DNA from: Alphaproteobacteria bacterium UBA2964
GTDB taxonomy: Bacteria; Pseudomonadota; Alphaproteobacteria; MPNO01; UBA2964
Reading direction: 5' to 3'
NCBI GenBank assembly: GCA_002348425.1
Contig: DEBE01000071.1
Location: 1 to 24,109, forward strand
Length of the DNA: 24,109 nt
Shown here piece by piece: positions 1 through 6,722 of this stretch (positions are counted from its first letter, which is position 1; every line of letters begins with the position of its first letter). The notes below the pieces were generated by a model that saw only the letters and a program-made list of their open reading frames with translations, had not been told where the DNA came from and did no database searches. A program made the position numbers and the translations under genes.

Positions 1-100
1 GAACAAATAAATTGGTCGATGATCAGAAGCGTGTCAATGTTAGCTGGTCTAAAAATTTTTATATTGTAGAATAATAATTTAGATCATTGGGCTTAAGGTT

Positions 101-520
101 ATGAAGAAAGAAAAAACATTTCATAAGATCAAAATAGAGGAAGCGCCAACTCGTGCTTTGCCACTCGGGCGGGGTAAAGTTTTTGGTTGTGTTGATCCTT
201 CGGTTGGTTCAAGGAACGTCGATGTGCATGTGAATGTAATTAAACCGGGAGCAAGTCGGGGAGAAATTCATTATCATAAAAACGCAGAAAATGTCTATAT
301 CGTGATGGAAGGGCAGTTGGAAGTTTGCATCGAGGGGGGTAGGCGTCACGTGCTAGATGTCGGAGAAGTCGGTTTTATACCACCCAATTTAATTCATACT
401 GCCACTAATGCGCGTAAAGACATGACTTGCAAGATTATTGAAATTTACGCGCCTGCAGGAGATGATTTTCATGAAGTTGAAAATTGGCCAAATGGGGATC
501 AACCCCCAGATAATAATTAG
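101..520 (+). CDS. Single-domain cupin protein (cupin_2 type)
   Basis: The 139-residue product is a small single-barrel cupin. Motif 1 is intact, with H57, H59 and E63 in an HxHx3E pattern followed by G71. Motif 2 is intact from G88 through P94 and H99 to N103. These residues normally bind one divalent metal, so H57, H59, E63 and H99 are the likely ligands. Members of this family range from dioxygenases and isomerases to simple binding proteins, and nothing here fixes the substrate. There is no signal peptide, so it should be cytoplasmic. The gene converges on another cupin (517-891), overlapping it by four bases. Both proteins end with the same kind of segment (IYxPAGxDF), so they are paralogues in opposite orientation. 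The start at 101 has only a weak purine-rich ribosome site. Family confidence is high; function is unknown. Confidence 0.88.
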   Translation: MKKEKTFHKIKIEEAPTRALPLGRGKVFGCVDPSVGSRNVDVHVNVIKPGASRGEIHYHKNAENVYIVMEGQLEVCIEGGRRHVLDVGEVGFIPPNLIHTATNARKDMTCKIIEIYAPAGDDFHEVENWPNGDQPPDNN

Positions 521-567
521 TCGTCGATAATAAAATCAAAATCTTCGCCTGCAGGTGAATAAATTTC
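440..567. repeat. Imperfect inverted repeat spanning the convergent cupin junction
   Basis: Bases 440-469 and the reverse complement of 538-567 match at 25 of 30 positions by eye, with a 68-base spacer. Each arm encodes the shared C-terminal IYxPAGxDF segment of its own cupin gene and carries the palindrome CCTGCAGG (452-459 and 548-555). A transcript reading through the junction could fold on itself here. The repeat is explained at least in part by paralogous coding sequence placed tail to tail, so a role in termination is only a possibility. Confidence 0.6.
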
Positions 568-891
568 GAAAATTTCGAAAATTGAATTGCTGACGTTTGT
601 CAGAGAATGTTTTTGTCCTGCAGGTATATATATAACGTCATCTTCCCTGATGGTATAAGTTATACCTTCGACGACTAACTGGCCCTCGCCTTTTTTTACA
701 ATGTATACATTGTCAGCCTTTGAATGATGGTGGTAGCGACCTCCCGGTTCCTTTGGATCAAGGCGATTTAAATGTACATCAACCTTTTCTGCACCAATTC
801 CTTTATTAATCAATCTTAATTGTGTGCCGCGATCACCTTTCATAGGAGTAATTGGTGCATCAGCAAGGTTTATAATTCGGAATTGAGGCAT
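517..891 (-). CDS. Single-domain cupin protein, paralogue of the neighbouring cupin
   Basis: This 124-residue cupin is the last gene of the minus-strand run that begins with the UbiD-family gene. Motif 1 contains three consecutive histidines, H54-H56, followed by D60. Aligned with its neighbour, H54 and H56 match H57 and H59, and D60 replaces the usual glutamate. Motif 2 has the usual IPAG turn and H95. The likely metal ligands are therefore H54, H56, D60 and H95. It starts ten bases after the Ni/Co transporter gene, consistent with co-transcription, and has a purine-rich AGAGAA upstream of the ATG. No signal peptide is present. Its length and single barrel suit a cytoplasmic metal-binding cupin of unknown substrate. 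The Glu-to-Asp change may alter metal preference, which is inference. Confidence 0.88.
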   Translation of the reverse strand: MPQFRIINLADAPITPMKGDRGTQLRLINKGIGAEKVDVHLNRLDPKEPGGRYHHHSKADNVYIVKKGEGQLVVEGITYTIREDDVIYIPAGQKHSLTNVSNSIFEIFEIYSPAGEDFDFIIDD

Positions 892-901
892 CTGGTTTTC
901 T

Positions 902-1630
902 CTAAAATTTAGTAATAAATACAGTTAGATGTTGAAAGGAATGGGATATCACAACGGTTCCAATAAGAGCAGTGATACCTCCAATTAACAAATTAAATTT
1001 TTTGAATAAATCAATTCCCTTGCGGGCACTGGCCATTATAGGCCAAGCAATTACCGCCGATAAAATGCCCATACCAATTATTGAGCCAAAAGCAAATAAA
1101 ATGATGTAAATAAGTGCTTGGATGATAGAGGTTTCTTGGCTTAAGGAGAGCAAGAGTAAGGCTGCTGATCCTGCTAGACCATGCATTGTACCAATTAACA
1201 AAGCCCTAAATGGCATGTTCTGATGATGTTCGTGATTATGAACTGATTTTGTTGGGTCAGATTCGTTTTCATGACTATGAAAATGGATATGACTACCTCT
1301 ATTAACGTGAGTATGCAGATGTACATGGATGCGGCCTCTCAAGACCCTCAAAATGACATCTAATCCGAGCCACAACAAAATCAAGCCCACAAAAAATTCA
1401 AGTAATCCAGCTATATTTTCTGGGAAAGGGATTTGAAAAACAATGATTAATATACATACGGTTAGCAACGTTGCTGCATGTCCGAGACCCCAAGCTAGCC
1501 CGGTTCTGATTGTTTCGCCAACAGATTGAGATCGGGTGGCAAGGGCAGCAACGGTTGCGACGTGATCAGCATCAAGTGCATGCCTAAGCCCGAGGAAAAA
1601 CCCGATTATTAACGCAGAGAGTTCTGTCAT
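902..1630 (-). CDS. Nickel/cobalt transporter, NiCoT/UreH-like
   Basis: This 242-residue inner-membrane protein has about six hydrophobic segments. The NiCoT signature RHALDADH lies at residues 16-23; that HxxxDH pattern is the metal-selectivity motif of HoxN/NixA-type nickel-cobalt permeases and their UreH-like relatives. A cytoplasmic or periplasmic loop at about 101-137 carries many histidines in HxH and HxHH patterns, typical of metal-capturing loops in this superfamily. The gene sits ten bases after the EutA-like gene and ten before the second cupin, so all three are probably one transcript. Next to EutA, whose known client is a cobalamin enzyme, cobalt uptake is an attractive reading, but nickel or metal export (RcnA-like) cannot be excluded from sequence. 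Its start follows the EutA stop closely and lacks a strong ribosome site, suggesting translational coupling. Confidence 0.82.
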   Translation of the reverse strand: MTELSALIIGFFLGLRHALDADHVATVAALATRSQSVGETIRTGLAWGLGHAATLLTVCILIIVFQIPFPENIAGLLEFFVGLILLWLGLDVILRVLRGRIHVHLHTHVNRGSHIHFHSHENESDPTKSVHNHEHHQNMPFRALLIGTMHGLAGSAALLLLSLSQETSIIQALIYIILFAFGSIIGMGILSAVIAWPIMASARKGIDLFKKFNLLIGGITALIGTVVISHSFQHLTVFITKF

Positions 1631-1640
1631 TTAAATGCAA

Positions 1641-3170
1641 TTATTCCTGACCAGGGCCAGTAAAAAGAAGCGATTTTATAATTAATGGGACAACCTGTGT
1701 ATCAGGCATAAATTCTCCAATATCAACAAAATCGAAGTCGCGTAGTTGAACGTTGTCCACTGAAATCACTTCGCCTTCAACGTTCAGCTCTTTAACGAGA
1801 ATATTTCCGATGGTACGCCCTGCATCTCCGTCCATCATAATTACAACAGGTAGGTCGGGATCTGCCACAGTCCTTGGAAGTCCCTGATAAATACCTTTTG
1901 CTAGTGCGTAAAGTCTAGCATGAAGAGGGTCACCTCCCCACCTAAAAGCGATAGCTACCCTATCTTCGCCTTCTACCATGTCCAGTCTTTTAAGGGCATC
2001 AGAAATTTTATTTGAAACATCATTCGCGGTAAATTCGCCTGATAAATCGATATCTAGACTAGCCACCGGAACATTCCTGACAGGTAGTTTCTCTTTTTCC
2101 GATAAGAAAATTGTATTTCCGCTTACTTGTACTGTGAATTGAGAGGCCCCAACCACGGTAGCTCTTATTCCGTGACCAGGGTCGTAAACCTTTTCCGGTA
2201 TACGTTTGTCAGCCAGCGCATGGCGTAAATCGTGGGCTATTGACTTTCCGAGGTCACCTCGGTCCTCTTCTTCACGACGATAAATATATTCAGAAACCCC
2301 ACCAGAAAATGTTATACCGTCGATCGCGGGTTCTGTTGGCAATGTTTCAGTTAGTAGGAGAGCCTTGCAAAGTTTGTCGTCGGGTTGACGTGTAGCATAG
2401 GCGACTATGACATCTGTCATTCTACCTACAATTTTCTTTTGGTCTTCAGACGATAAGTTTTCCCCAAGCCTCAAGGAGATACCTAAATCCTCTGCCACTT
2501 GTTCTGCTGGACCTTCGATACGCGTCATATTTCCATTGGAGTCAAAGGCAATTAAGCGTCCGCCAACAGCAAATGCAGATGTTGCTATCAAGCGGCCACC
2601 GTGACATAGACCCAATTTGACCGTACCGCCCCCAATATCGATATTAAGGATAGTCTGATGATTTTGTCTCGAGAGAGCGACGGCTCCAGACCCATTGGCA
2701 GCCATTAATGCCTCCAGGTTGTGTCCAGCGGATGCGCAGACAAATTTCCCGGACTCTTCCGCGAATAAATCTGCTATTGCTCGCGCGTTATTTCTTTTAA
2801 GGGCCTCTCCTGTCAGGATAACCGCACCTGTATCAATGTCCTCTGGTGTGAGTGCGGCATCCTTGTATGCATTACCAAAAAATTCTTTTAGTTCTTCAGC
2901 GTCAATAGTGTAATCCGGACGATAAGGTGTAAGCAGTATTGGAGACCGCCACAATACCTGACGATTTACGACAACGAACCGACTTGATAACCCTTCAGCA
3001 AGACGCTGGAGATGGACCTTTGAAAACATTAGGTGAGATGTTGAAGATCCAACGTCAACGCCCACTGTTGTCAATTCAACGTTGTCTTGTTTCCAGATGG
3101 TATCAGCAAGGTCCTGCTCTTGCTCGGGTGTCATGCTGATGTGTTCAAATCCTAAATCGTGCACGTCCAT
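1641..3170 (-). CDS. eutA: EutA-like ammonia-lyase reactivating ATPase
   Basis: The 509-residue product resembles EutA, the chaperone-like factor that removes damaged cobalamin from ethanolamine ammonia-lyase using ATP. It shows the actin/Hsp70-type nucleotide fold: a phosphate-1 loop at about 37-48 (VGVDVGSST), a phosphate-2 loop at about 176-188 (NIDIGGGTVKLGL) and an adenosine motif at about 285-296 (GITFSGGVSEYI). Length matches full EutA proteins, so it is not truncated. What is odd is the setting: neither EutB nor EutC, the lyase subunits, is encoded in the window. Instead it lies 77 bases after a UbiD-family decarboxylase and ten before a Ni/Co transporter. The lyase may be elsewhere in the genome, or this ATPase may serve another B12 enzyme. 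The start at 3170 follows a purine-rich GAAAGAGG. Family assignment is firm; the client is inferred. Confidence 0.85.
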   Translation of the reverse strand: MDVHDLGFEHISMTPEQEQDLADTIWKQDNVELTTVGVDVGSSTSHLMFSKVHLQRLAEGLSSRFVVVNRQVLWRSPILLTPYRPDYTIDAEELKEFFGNAYKDAALTPEDIDTGAVILTGEALKRNNARAIADLFAEESGKFVCASAGHNLEALMAANGSGAVALSRQNHQTILNIDIGGGTVKLGLCHGGRLIATSAFAVGGRLIAFDSNGNMTRIEGPAEQVAEDLGISLRLGENLSSEDQKKIVGRMTDVIVAYATRQPDDKLCKALLLTETLPTEPAIDGITFSGGVSEYIYRREEEDRGDLGKSIAHDLRHALADKRIPEKVYDPGHGIRATVVGASQFTVQVSGNTIFLSEKEKLPVRNVPVASLDIDLSGEFTANDVSNKISDALKRLDMVEGEDRVAIAFRWGGDPLHARLYALAKGIYQGLPRTVADPDLPVVIMMDGDAGRTIGNILVKELNVEGEVISVDNVQLRDFDFVDIGEFMPDTQVVPLIIKSLLFTGPGQE

Positions 3171-3247
3171 AGCCTCTTTCTCAATAAAATTTAATATTTT
3201 CTAATTATCGACAGTCCTAAAAAAAACGCTTGTGCGGGTTTTGCTTT

Positions 3248-4726
3248 TTAATCTTGCGGGAAAGGAAGGTGATTAAACTTTTCTTTCATCCGTTTCCGTA
3301 AATCGTCACTCACATCTACAACTTGGGGAAAGGTTCCCTTGAGATATTGGTCGTAAGGTATACAAGCATCAATCAGTATTCGACTGTTGAAATTTCCCGG
3401 TTGTACGAGCGGGTCACGACCCGAGGCCCAAGCTTTCTGAATCGTATCAATGTCAACAATTGGGTCGAACCGGGTGCTCATGGCCCAGAGCACCTGATCC
3501 AGGTCGCCCGCGTCTATATCGTCATCAACCACCACGGTCCATTTTCCAGCATAAGCTCCACCCTGACAATTGGATGCAACGTGCAGAACGTTTCGGGCGT
3601 GACCGGGGTAGCGTTGCCTTATCTGAATTGCGGTAAATCTCGTTGCTGGTCCACCCTCATGGTTCCAAACCCCTTTTATATCTGGGAGGCCGCATGCTTC
3701 CAGTGAACGCCAAATTTCTGCTGCACCAGCAATACCTTTTAGCAACCCTGTTTCATCAACCGGCTTGTGTTGCGGCGCGCAGCAAATGATAGGATTATTC
3801 CGGTGCAGTATAGTTTTTATTTCGACATAAGCGCGTGGTACCGAGTCATCTGAGTAATATCCCATCCACTCACCAAAAGGACCTTCTTGTTTTACCTTTC
3901 CCGGCTTTGCTACACCCTCAATGGCAATCTCGGCGTCTGCGGGTATGGGAAAACCAGTGTAAGGTCCAGTGATACATTCTATGGCTTCTCCTCGGAGGCC
4001 ACCGGCGAAATCCAACTCGCAAATTCCATCTGGTAGTGGGCTCGCAGAGAGCATGTAAAGCAATGGGTCTTCGCCAACCAGGATAACAAATTTACATTCT
4101 TCATTTCGTTCAAAATATTTATCTCTATGAATTCTGCCATGCTTTCCTTCGGTGATTTGACAGCCAATAGTTTTTGCATCGTACACCTGGTTACGATACG
4201 TGCCGACGTTATAGGAACCGTTGTCGGGATCTTTTGAAATTACACAGTTAGCTGTTCCTATGTAGCGAGCTTGATCTTTTTCGTGGTGTCTTGGTACGGG
4301 GAATTTTAAAACGTCGATATCATCACCTGTCATTACGTTTTCCATGACAGGCCCAGTTTCAACCATTTTAGGAGGGATTAATTTCAGGTTTTGCATTCGG
4401 TCGTAATATTGCTGGACAATGTCCACTTTACGATCGAAAGCCAAAGGCAAACCTAGCGTCAACGCTACTCGCTTAATAGAAGATAGAGATCCATATAACG
4501 TACGATACCCTGACTCGTAATCTGGAATATTATCAAAAAGTAGGGCAGGGGCATTACCACGACTTTTTTCTGTCATCATCTGCGTAATACTTCCCATCTC
4601 AGCATCCCAGCTAGCGTTGTCCACGCGAAGTAATTCGCCAAATCCATCAACCTTTTCAATCCAGTCTCTTAAGCCCCGATACCCTGCATGGTCATTTGTC
4701 AAAGCTGTTCCTGATGTATCATCCAT
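3248..4726 (-). CDS. UbiD-family prenylated-FMN decarboxylase
   Basis: This 492-residue protein spans a full UbiD-type enzyme, a family that reversibly decarboxylates aromatic or alpha,beta-unsaturated acids with prenylated FMN. The cofactor and catalytic residues are visible: N173 and R178 in NVGTYRNQ (same spacing as N168 and R173 of fungal Fdc1), and E281 and E286 in EGPFGE, matching the Glu pair of the catalytic network. It is the first gene of the minus-strand run leading into EutA, the metal transporter and a cupin, with GGAGAAAAAG just before its ATG. The UbiX prenyltransferase that makes the cofactor is not in the window. An extradiol dioxygenase and ring-product hydrolases nearby favour a catabolic role over ubiquinone synthesis, where UbiD would act on polyprenyl-hydroxybenzoate. 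The exact substrate is not readable. Confidence 0.9.
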   Translation of the reverse strand: MDDTSGTALTNDHAGYRGLRDWIEKVDGFGELLRVDNASWDAEMGSITQMMTEKSRGNAPALLFDNIPDYESGYRTLYGSLSSIKRVALTLGLPLAFDRKVDIVQQYYDRMQNLKLIPPKMVETGPVMENVMTGDDIDVLKFPVPRHHEKDQARYIGTANCVISKDPDNGSYNVGTYRNQVYDAKTIGCQITEGKHGRIHRDKYFERNEECKFVILVGEDPLLYMLSASPLPDGICELDFAGGLRGEAIECITGPYTGFPIPADAEIAIEGVAKPGKVKQEGPFGEWMGYYSDDSVPRAYVEIKTILHRNNPIICCAPQHKPVDETGLLKGIAGAAEIWRSLEACGLPDIKGVWNHEGGPATRFTAIQIRQRYPGHARNVLHVASNCQGGAYAGKWTVVVDDDIDAGDLDQVLWAMSTRFDPIVDIDTIQKAWASGRDPLVQPGNFNSRILIDACIPYDQYLKGTFPQVVDVSDDLRKRMKEKFNHLPFPQD

Positions 4727-4805
4727 CTTTTTCTCCGTTAGCTCACAATTCCAACCCGAAATACTAAGAGCTTTGTCATAAAAAATACATTGAATTTGTC
4801 TATTT

Positions 4806-4836
4806 GTATCAGAGGTTTTACACCAGCAGCTGATAC
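4806..4836. promoter_or_regulatory. Inverted repeat in the divergent UbiD/SDR control region
   Basis: GTATCAG at 4806-4812 is the exact reverse complement of CTGATAC at 4830-4836, with 17 bases between. It lies about 80 bases upstream of the UbiD-family start, inside the 280-base divergent spacer. Arm length and spacing would suit a dimeric regulator, but seven-base arms can arise by chance, so this is a weak candidate operator. Confidence 0.3.
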
Positions 4837-4850
4837 GATGCTAGGGGACA

Positions 4851-4916
4851 AAAAAATCTATGTGACATTTTTCGATGTATACTAAAAAATCTATGTGATA
4901 TTTTTCGATGTATACT
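4851..4916. repeat. Two-copy 33-bp tandem direct repeat between divergent genes
   Basis: Units 4851-4883 and 4884-4916 abut exactly and differ at a single base (C/T at unit position 16). Each starts with a run of A, contains TCTATGTGA, and ends CGATGTATACT. The 33-base period is close to three helical turns, so a protein bound to each unit would sit on roughly the same face of the DNA. The first unit includes the odd palindrome ATGTGACAT; the base change breaks it in unit 2. The repeats end 16 bases before a candidate -35 box for the SDR gene, an activator-like position. Repeat is certain; regulatory function is inferred. Confidence 0.75.
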
Positions 4917-4932
4917 AATTGTCTCCTGCACA

Positions 4933-4961
4933 TTGACTTTGGGCGAGGTGATCTATTGAAT
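4933..4961 (+). promoter_or_regulatory. Candidate sigma-70-type promoter for the SDR gene
   Basis: TTGACT at 4933-4938 matches five of six bases of the -35 consensus. After a 17-base spacer, TTGAAT at 4956-4961 matches four of six bases of the -10 consensus. Transcription would start near 4968, leaving a leader of about 39 bases. The weak -10 box and the tandem repeat just upstream would suit activated transcription. Confidence 0.4.
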
Positions 4962-4993
4962 CCGCGCCATTACTAAAGATACTAATTTAAAAT

Positions 4994-5003
4994 GAGAGGG
5001 AGG
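4994..5003 (+). promoter_or_regulatory. Ribosome binding site that decides the SDR start
   Basis: The purine tract GAGAGGGAGG precedes the ATG at 5007 by three bases, or by seven from its internal AGAGG. An in-frame ATG at 4992 lies upstream of this tract and would place it inside the coding sequence, so 5007 is the preferred start. Confidence 0.65.
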
Positions 5004-5006
5004 CCG

Positions 5007-5756
5007 ATGAGACACAAGGATAAAGTGGTAATCGTCACGGGCGCGGGACGAAATATTGGAGAGGAAACTGCTAAATTATTTGTAAAAGAAGGTGCCAAAG
5101 TGGCGGTTGTTGACTTAGATGACCGTGGTGAGGGTGTAGCCGATGCAATTAATGATTCTAGTCCGGGTCAAGCGATCTTTATAAAAGCAAATGTTGCTGA
5201 TGAAGATTCTGTTAAAAATTTGGTAGCAGATACAGTAAGTGCTTTTGGTCGAATAGATACCCTTATAAACAACGTTGCAATTTCGGATAATTTAACAATC
5301 CGGGAATGTTCATTAGCTGATTTTCAAAAAACAATCGACGTTACGCTCACTAGTCAATTTTTGACATGTAAATACGTTGGAGAGCAGATGATTGAGCAAG
5401 GTGATGGAGGAGCCATCGTTAATATCGGTTCCACCTCAGGATTTAAAGGTCGTGATAGTGCCGTTGCCTATTGCGCCGCCAAGGGTGGCGTAGCGAACCT
5501 CGTTCGCGCAATAGCTTCACAATATGCACAGTATGGAATTAGGGTTAATTCCGTAGTACCAAATCGGATTGGATCTCCGGTAGGGAAGCAAGAGTTTGAT
5601 CCGGGACGTTATGTTACAAACATGCTGCACAGGCCTGGATTACCAGAAGAGCTGGCGGCAGCCGTTAACTTCATGGCAAGTGATGAAGCATCATTCATCT
5701 ACGGCGAAAACTTATTCGTTGATGGAGGTTATAGCGCAATGATGGATGGATCATAG
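5007..5756 (+). CDS. Short-chain dehydrogenase/reductase (SDR)
   Basis: Read from 5007, the 249-residue product is a classical SDR. The cofactor loop TGAGRNIG starts at residue 11, and D36 at the end of the second strand suggests NAD rather than NADP. The NNVA segment (88-91) stands for the usual NNAG. The catalytic Ser, Tyr and Lys are S142, Y155 and K159. The asparagine that normally completes the catalytic tetrad, in the VNL segment of helix 4, is replaced by T113, an unusual change. The end, with VDGGYS, is typical of the family. It is divergent from the UbiD operon and followed 56 bases later by a DMT exporter. It probably oxidises or reduces an alcohol/ketone intermediate; the substrate is unknown. 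Confidence 0.9.
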   Translation: MRHKDKVVIVTGAGRNIGEETAKLFVKEGAKVAVVDLDDRGEGVADAINDSSPGQAIFIKANVADEDSVKNLVADTVSAFGRIDTLINNVAISDNLTIRECSLADFQKTIDVTLTSQFLTCKYVGEQMIEQGDGGAIVNIGSTSGFKGRDSAVAYCAAKGGVANLVRAIASQYAQYGIRVNSVVPNRIGSPVGKQEFDPGRYVTNMLHRPGLPEELAAAVNFMASDEASFIYGENLFVDGGYSAMMDGS

Positions 5757-5812
5757 GGCATCATTGAATATAATCAATTTTTGAGGCGGTATGTTTCTGG
5801 TCGGATAATCCG

Positions 5813-6706
5813 ATGAAAAATATCGCCTCTTTTTTTCAAACCCTTCCGGCTACAGCACGGGGTGGTATATGGATGTGCCTCGCCTGTATTTCTTTTGCTC
5901 TTATGGCCTTGTGTGTCAGAATAATAGCGTCTGATATTCCCCCAATTGAAATAGGTTTCTTTCGCGCATTCTTCGCACTCTTACTGATGGTTCCGTATGC
6001 CATAAAAATTGGTCCAGGTATTTGGAAATCTAAAAACCATAAGGCCTTTATTGCGAGAGGCATGACCGGGGCAGGATTTGTAATGTTCTTTTTCCCTGGT
6101 GTTGCGTTAATTGAAATCGCTGATGCGCAAGCTCTGACGTTTACTACGCCATTGTTTGGAATGGTTTTAGCCATGATGTTTCTTGGTGAAACGTTCCGTA
6201 TAAACCGTGTTTTTGCCTTAGTAACAGGGTTTGCGGGTGCCATTATAATTATTAGACCCGGTCTTGAGACAATTAGTGTTGGCGCGATCCTTGTCCTCTG
6301 CTCTGCGCTTTGCGCTTCTGGAAGTGGTACACTTTTAAAATATGCCACGAGGTCTGACCCGCCAGATAAGGTAGTTTTCTTTCATGCAATATATATGACA
6401 CCATTGATTTTTGTTGGAGCCCTTTTTGATTGGCAATGGCCGAATTTATGGGAGCTCTTAATGATGCTTATAATCGCAATATTTGCTACCCTTAATCAAA
6501 GGTGTTTAGGTCGAGCTTTTGCCTCAACGGATGCTACAGCTGTTTTTCCGTTTCTATTTCTGCGTCTCCCGTTTGGAGCGGCGCTTGGTTTTACTTTTTT
6601 CCAGGAAATCCCAACCTTATGGGTTTGGGGCGGCGGCCTAGTAATATTTGGATCCGCGTTCTACCTTGCGAGGTCTGATTCCTCAAACAAAAACCCCTCT
6701 GTTTAA
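5813..6706 (+). CDS. EamA/DMT-family permease
   Basis: This 297-residue protein has about ten hydrophobic segments in two similar halves, the layout of the drug/metabolite transporter (EamA) family. The first half runs from about 18 to 148 and the second from about 155 to 288. Conserved family features include the acidic-to-hydrophobic FGMVLAMMFLGE segment near 115-126, ending the first repeat, and FFQEIPTLWVWGGGLVIFGSAFYL ending the second. Such proteins usually export amino acids, metabolites or small organics, though some import them. The gene follows the SDR by 56 bases and probably shares its transcript. An 11-base palindrome (CGGAT-A-ATCCG, 5802-5812) touches the start codon and could hide it in a small hairpin. 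No strong Shine-Dalgarno is seen. The cargo is unknown. Confidence 0.85.
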   Translation: MKNIASFFQTLPATARGGIWMCLACISFALMALCVRIIASDIPPIEIGFFRAFFALLLMVPYAIKIGPGIWKSKNHKAFIARGMTGAGFVMFFFPGVALIEIADAQALTFTTPLFGMVLAMMFLGETFRINRVFALVTGFAGAIIIIRPGLETISVGAILVLCSALCASGSGTLLKYATRSDPPDKVVFFHAIYMTPLIFVGALFDWQWPNLWELLMMLIIAIFATLNQRCLGRAFASTDATAVFPFLFLRLPFGAALGFTFFQEIPTLWVWGGGLVIFGSAFYLARSDSSNKNPSV

Positions 6707-6722
6707 ACCGCAATACTAGAGG
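6696..6722 (-). terminator. Possible weak terminator at the convergent DMT/TctAB junction
   Basis: CCTCT (6696-6700) can pair with AGAGG (6718-6722) across a 17-base loop. On the minus strand the stem is followed by GGTTTTTGTTT, which suits a terminator for the permease transcript. The stem is only five pairs, so support is weak. Confidence 0.25.

Noticed and set aside
452..624. Three copies of the palindrome CCTGCAGG (452-459, 548-555, 617-624)
   Set aside because: All encode Pro-Ala-Gly in the two cupins with the same codons; a coding explanation suffices.
3323..3706. Plus-strand frame of 127 codons inside the UbiD-family gene
   Set aside because: Antisense to conserved UbiD sequence; no domain or ribosome site.
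4992..5006. Upstream ATG at 4992 as the SDR start
   Set aside because: It would place the strong purine tract inside the coding sequence; homologous SDRs begin close to the cofactor strand, as with 5007.
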